From positions 118,976-182,975 of the forward strand of contig CAAGEH010000006.1 in the NCBI GenBank assembly GCA_900768795.1: a DNA stretch of 64,000 bases, in the 5' to 3' direction. Under the pieces are notes generated by a model that saw only the letters and a list, made by a program, of their open reading frames with translations, had not been told where the DNA came from and ran no database searches. How positions within the stretch are numbered: the first letter of the stretch is position 1; each line of letters opens with the position of its first letter. Position numbers and translations under genes: made by a program. This document shows positions 60,223 to 64,000 of the stretch, piece after piece. The stretch comes from an uncultured Collinsella sp. GTDB lineage: Bacteria; Actinomycetota; Coriobacteriia; Coriobacteriales; Coriobacteriaceae.

Positions 60223-62466
60223 TTAATGCTTGCCCTTATACCCCTGGCGTTTACGACCCGCCGCAAATACAGATCCTTTTCGCGCCTGAGCACGCAAACG
60301 CTCGATAACCTCGTCTTCACTCGTCCCCTCGAGCATCGCTTTGAGCTCAACTACCGTGTCGCGCAAACGCGCCGCCTGTTCGAAGTCCATAGCCTCCGAA
60401 GCGCTTCGCATGTCCTCTTCCATTGTCTGTACCAAACGTACAAGCTCATCATGCGGTAGATCAGCCAGTTCCTGAGCAAGCGAGGAATCATCAGGGCCAG
60501 CCTCATGCGCCCGTTCCGCGCTATCGCTCGAAACGGGAGTGAAGAACGCACCATGCCCTAAGCTGTCACCGCGCGAGCGGTCTTTTGACCCGACTGTCTC
60601 GTTTGCCTCGGCAATGAAACTCGAGATATCGTTGAGCGCCTTGCGTACCGTCTTGGGTTTAATTCCGTGCTCCTCGTTGAAACGCATCTGAATCGCACGT
60701 CGGCGCTCAGTCTCATCGATGGCCTCGCGCATCGAGTCGGTAATGGTGTCGGCATACATGATGACCTGGCCGTCCGCGTTGCGCGCGGCGCGTCCGATCG
60801 TCTGAATAAGCGAGCGACGATTGCGCAAGAAGCCCTCTTTATCCGCATCGAGAATCGCCACGAGCGAAACCTCAGGCAGGTCAAGACCCTCGCGCAGCAA
60901 GTTGATGCCCACGAGAACATCGATTTTTCCCTGGCGTAGATCTCTTAGAATCTCAACGCGGTCCATCGTTGCCGTATCGGAATGCATGTAGTTGACCTTG
61001 ATGCCCTCATCGAGCAGGTGGTCGGTAAGGTCTTCTGCCATGCGTTTAGTCAACGTCGTAACAAGGACACGTTCTTTTTTTGCGCAACGTTCCCTGATTT
61101 CATCGACGAGATCGTCGATCTGACCGCGGACGGGTCGCACATCGATCTTTGGGTCGAGCAAACCCGTCGGTCGAATAATCTGTTCGACGTTATTCTGGCT
61201 CACACGCAGTTCATAATCGCCGGGCGTCGCCGAGACGTAAATGAACTGAGGAATACGCGCCTCGAACTCATCGAAGCGAAGGGGACGGTTATCGAGAGCG
61301 GAAGGAAGCCTAAACCCGTGCTCGACAAGGGTCACCTTACGCGAGCGGTCGCCTTCATGCATCCCTCTAATCTGCGGCACGGTGACATGGCTCTCATCGA
61401 TGATACAAAGCATGTCTTTAGGAAAGTAATCGATGAGCGTGAACGGCGGTTCACCGGGTTTACGGCCATCGAGATGACGCGAATAGTTCTCGATTCCGTT
61501 GCAGAAACCCATAGTCTCGAGCATCTCGAGGTCGTAGTCGGTACGCTGCTGCAGGCGCTGGGCTTCGAGCAGCTTATCGTCAGCTTTGAGTTCGGCGACG
61601 CGTTTCTCGCACTCTTCTTCAATAGATTTCAACGCAGCCTTTACTTTTGGCTTTTCGGTGACGTAATGCGATGCCGGCCAAACGGGTATCGCATCGAACT
61701 CGCGCAGAATCTCACCGGTAACCTCGTCGATCTCAGCAATAACCTCGACTTCGTCTCCAAAAAACTCAAACCTTATGGGGTGTTCGGCATATGGCGGAAA
61801 GACGTCGACTATATCACCGCGCACTCGAAACGTTCCGCGTGCCAAGTCGTAATCGTTGCGGTCGTATTGGATATCGATAAGCGCATGAATGAAATCATCG
61901 CGCTCGAGAGGCACTTTCTTATCCACATTGGGCGCAAGGCCCGCATAATCTTCGGGAGAGCCGATACCATAGATGCAGGAAACGCTCGCCACAACGATGA
62001 CATCGCGGCGCGACAGCAGCGAAGCCGTCGCCTGATGGCGAAGCATCTCCACTTCTTCATTGATGGATGCATCCTTTTCGATATACGTATCGCTCTGAGG
62101 CACATATGCTTCAGGCTGATAATAATCGTAGTAGCTCACGAAATAGACGACAGCATTATTTGGAAAGAATTCCTTGAGCTCACTGGCGAGCTGGGCGGCA
62201 AGCGTTTTATTAGGCGCCATGACGAGCGTGGGCTTACCGAGTGCCTCGATCGTTTTAGCCATCGTGAAGGTCTTACCCGAACCGGTTACACCCAATAGAA
62301 CCTGATAACGATCGCCCCGCTCGACGCCTTCAACGAGTTTATCTATCGCCTGAGGCTGATCACCTGCCGGTTCATAAGGAGAAACGACCTGAAAATGCGC
62401 ATCTGACTGCTCAACGCCGAAACGTTTGAGTTCGCCGCCGACGCGTTCAACCTCAAATGCAGCCAT
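60223..62466 (-). CDS. uvrB: excinuclease ABC subunit B
   Basis: A 747-residue DNA helicase-like protein of nucleotide excision repair. It shows Walker A GVTGSGKTFTMA, the damage-probing beta-hairpin (YYDYYQPEAYVPQSDTYIEK), the DESH motif and helicase motifs V-VI (GLDLPEVSLVAI, QTIGRAARN). A C-terminal UVR helix pair (EAMDFEQAARLRDTVVELKA) binds UvrC. It is somewhat longer than average because of a linker before the UVR motif. It starts 10 bases after the lytic transglycosylase gene. Confidence 0.97.
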   Translation of the reverse strand: MAAFEVERVGGELKRFGVEQSDAHFQVVSPYEPAGDQPQAIDKLVEGVERGDRYQVLLGVTGSGKTFTMAKTIEALGKPTLVMAPNKTLAAQLASELKEFFPNNAVVYFVSYYDYYQPEAYVPQSDTYIEKDASINEEVEMLRHQATASLLSRRDVIVVASVSCIYGIGSPEDYAGLAPNVDKKVPLERDDFIHALIDIQYDRNDYDLARGTFRVRGDIVDVFPPYAEHPIRFEFFGDEVEVIAEIDEVTGEILREFDAIPVWPASHYVTEKPKVKAALKSIEEECEKRVAELKADDKLLEAQRLQQRTDYDLEMLETMGFCNGIENYSRHLDGRKPGEPPFTLIDYFPKDMLCIIDESHVTVPQIRGMHEGDRSRKVTLVEHGFRLPSALDNRPLRFDEFEARIPQFIYVSATPGDYELRVSQNNVEQIIRPTGLLDPKIDVRPVRGQIDDLVDEIRERCAKKERVLVTTLTKRMAEDLTDHLLDEGIKVNYMHSDTATMDRVEILRDLRQGKIDVLVGINLLREGLDLPEVSLVAILDADKEGFLRNRRSLIQTIGRAARNADGQVIMYADTITDSMREAIDETERRRAIQMRFNEEHGIKPKTVRKALNDISSFIAEANETVGSKDRSRGDSLGHGAFFTPVSSDSAERAHEAGPDDSSLAQELADLPHDELVRLVQTMEEDMRSASEAMDFEQAARLRDTVVELKAMLEGTSEDEVIERLRAQARKGSVFAAGRKRQGYKGKH

Positions 62467-62476
62467 AAAACCCTCG

Positions 62477-63061
62477 CTAATTGAAACTCGTTGGATACAG
62501 TTCTTTATACCGCGAATACGCGTTGTTCACGCGTACAAGATACGCTTGGGTCTCCGGAAACGTAATCGCATTATGGAGAACAGTCGAATTCTTGGTCCAA
62601 CTCGCAACATTTCCCATACCGGCGTTATACGCAGCAATGGCCTTATCGGTGGAGCCGTTGAAGAAACGCAGGAGATACGACAAATACGCGCAGCCGAATT
62701 CAATATTTGTAGATGGGTCTTTGAGATTGACGGGGTCGTATTCGGAACCGTCAACAAGCCCTTTAGCAACCATATCTTGAGCAGTCTCGGGCAGAAGCTG
62801 CATGAGGCCGTAAGCACCGGCATGCGAGGAAGCGTTTGAGTCCCAATTTGATTCTGTTTTAATGACCGCACACACAAGATAGGGATCGACGTTATGCCTA
62901 CGCGCAGAAGCAACAATTTGAGATTCATGCAATATCGGATATTGAAGCTTATAAAGAGGAGACGGCGCGTATACGTAAATAGCCGAAATAAGACCAACGA
63001 TAGCAACAGCGATAAGTGGTAAGGCGCGGTACCACGCAAAGAAAGAGCAGCGGTTACGCAC
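62477..63061 (-). CDS. membrane-anchored lytic transglycosylase (SLT domain)
   Basis: A 194-residue enzyme that cleaves peptidoglycan glycan strands. One N-terminal helix (about 9-31) anchors it outside the membrane. The SLT domain follows with the catalytic E70 in VIKTESNWDS, the HAGAYGLMQLLPETA motif and the AAYNAGMGNV motif. The GTG at 63061 overlaps the coaE stop (CGTGCGTAAC) with AAGGGG seven bases upstream; longer in-frame starts run into coaE. Coupling between coaE, this gene and uvrB is likely. Confidence 0.9.
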   Translation of the reverse strand: MRNRCSFFAWYRALPLIAVAIVGLISAIYVYAPSPLYKLQYPILHESQIVASARRHNVDPYLVCAVIKTESNWDSNASSHAGAYGLMQLLPETAQDMVAKGLVDGSEYDPVNLKDPSTNIEFGCAYLSYLLRFFNGSTDKAIAAYNAGMGNVASWTKNSTVLHNAITFPETQAYLVRVNNAYSRYKELYPTSFN

Positions 63062-63671
63062 GATTAAACCCCTTGGAAGCGAGCAGAAGATCAAGCTGGT
63101 TGTAGAGCGTTTCGGCATCCCCATCATTGGAAATGACGATATCAGCCATTGCGCAAAGATCATCTTCGTCAACTTGGCAGAGAGCACGAGCGTCAAAATC
63201 AGAAGCCAACATTCCACGCTCAATAGCGCGAACCCTTCTCGTGGCTAGAGGACATGTGATAGCCACTACACAATCCGCAAGATCGGCAAACTCTGGAAGA
63301 GAAGAAGCGACAGAGATCTCCACAACCGCATACTCGTAAGAAGGCTGCTCAACAGTGCAGCAATTTGAACCGACGAGCCGTAATGCAAGTTGCTCCTTAA
63401 GATAAGGATGAACGATTGCATTCAAAGACTGGGCAGATTCGGGCGAAGCAAAAGCGATACGCGCAAGCTTCTGACGGTTGATGCCTCCGTTTGAATCGAT
63501 AATTTGAAATCCAAAATGTTCAGCTAGGTCATCTACAACCGAAGAACCAAGGACATACATATTCTTGCAAAGCTCATCAAGGTCAATATAGAGACCACGA
63601 GTTCCCGCTAAATAATGAGAAGCGGTCGATTTTCCGCTTGCAATATTTCCCAAAACAAAAAAGGTAAACAT
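63054..63671 (-). CDS. coaE: dephospho-CoA kinase
   Basis: A 205-residue P-loop kinase that phosphorylates dephospho-CoA, the last step of CoA synthesis. Walker A is GNIASGKST (8-16). The lid and CoA-binding segment (DLDELCKNMY, and the Arg pair in PLATRRVRAIER) are present. The ATG at 63671 follows AAGGGGGAGT; a frame running to 63965 enters GC-rich sequence with no family match. It heads the coaE-transglycosylase-uvrB run. Confidence 0.93.
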   Translation of the reverse strand: MFTFFVLGNIASGKSTASHYLAGTRGLYIDLDELCKNMYVLGSSVVDDLAEHFGFQIIDSNGGINRQKLARIAFASPESAQSLNAIVHPYLKEQLALRLVGSNCCTVEQPSYEYAVVEISVASSLPEFADLADCVVAITCPLATRRVRAIERGMLASDFDARALCQVDEDDLCAMADIVISNDGDAETLYNQLDLLLASKGFNRA

Positions 63672-64000
63672 ACTCCCCCTTAATGAGCTATCAATTATCA
63701 AACGAGGGAGCAGCGAATGCAATAAGAGAACATGCGTAAGTACAAACAACGCAGCAAGCATCACTGACAAAGGCAAATTAAAATATAGAAACAAAAGGAT
63801 TGCCGAAAAAGCGGGCGCCGGCCAGAAGGACGACGGGGTTGCGCCGCCGGGGGCGCGGCGCCGCGGACGGGCGCGGGCGGATGCCCGGTATCCCGGGACG
63901 GAAAAGGGGGCCGCGGGGGAAACCCCCGCGGCCCCCTCCGGGCCAAAAGGTCCGGTGCCGTCCACCGGTCGGCGGCGCCCTGGCCTCCCACGGGCTGACC
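63672..64000. other. non-coding end region with an abrupt rise in GC
   Basis: The first 120 or so bases are AT-rich and should hold the coaE promoter. From about 63800 the composition changes sharply to mostly G and C. No reading frame in the GC-rich part gives a recognisable protein on either strand. Confidence 0.6.
63902..63936 (-). terminator. perfect 14-bp hairpin, terminator-like on the minus strand
   Basis: Stem 63906-63919 pairs without mismatch with 63923-63936 around an AAA loop. On the minus strand it is followed by TTTT (63905-63902), as expected for the terminator of a gene lying to the right of the window. Confidence 0.7.

Noticed and set aside
1..64000. Prophage, insertion sequence, CRISPR array or defence system
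   Set aside because: No transposase, integrase, phage structural gene, repeat-spacer array or known defence gene was seen. The repeats found are short and local.

Overview
The window looks like a chromosomal segment of an anaerobic, fairly GC-rich actinobacterium of the class Coriobacteriia, most like Collinsella. This is inferred from gene content and order, not from a marker search. The signs are an oxygen-independent class III ribonucleotide reductase, a superoxide reductase, the actinobacterial order uvrC-rapZ-whiA-gap-pgk-tpiA-secG, Tat-type lipoprotein signals on peptide-binding proteins, and a LexA-like box of the actinobacterial type (GAAC-N4-GTTC) before uvrA. No prophage, insertion sequence, CRISPR array or rRNA was seen.

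Layout. 1-3,100: a truncated, apparently frameshifted ketopantoate reductase end, a superoxide reductase, a small membrane-protein remnant and a sortase-anchored surface protein. 3,100-5,800: metY (sulfur assimilation) divergent from a LysR regulator, with a strong promoter, a LysR-type operator and a small Cys/Met leader ORF. 5,900-13,600: housekeeping genes (rnhA, Gfo/Idh/MocA oxidoreductase, acylphosphatase, Fur-type regulator, HAD phosphatase, FKBP, M19 dipeptidase, YgjP-like metalloprotein) and a D-Ala-D-X ligase whose omega-loop resembles VanA. 13,600-18,500: nrdD-nrdG-folE-HD-folB, preceded by a tandem pair of NrdR boxes. 18,700-24,700: five tRNA genes, an alpha-glucosidase, and a partner-switching pair (PAS-GAF-PP2C phosphatase plus a STAS-HATPase fusion). 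24,900-26,300: a decayed zinc-ribbon protein gene. 26,400-34,400: an oligopeptide ABC transporter (oppF, D, C, B, A) with a second binding-protein gene. 34,400-43,800: secG, gpmI, tpiA, pgk, gap, whiA, rapZ, uvrC. 43,700-50,800: cell-wall genes, namely a FemAB/ATP-grasp fusion, an NlpC/P60 hydrolase, an aspartate/glutamate racemase, murJ, and ybaK. 50,900-64,000: uvrA, a lipoteichoic-acid-synthase-like gene, mrp and two flavoproteins, uvrB, a lytic transglycosylase and coaE.

Three themes stand out. First, cell-wall chemistry: an aspartate/glutamate racemase, a lipid II flippase, and a fused Fem transferase/D-aspartate-ligase-like protein together suggest a dicarboxylic amino-acid cross-bridge, and the only D-Ala ligase seen carries the VanA-like FRIH motif. 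Second, regulation readable from sequence: NrdR boxes, a LexA-like box, a LysR site centred near -66, and a leader peptide. Third, a signalling module in which an anti-sigma-kinase-like domain is fused to its usual antagonist domain, with no sigma factor nearby. The last 200 bases are abruptly much richer in GC than the preceding few hundred and carry a perfect 14-bp hairpin.
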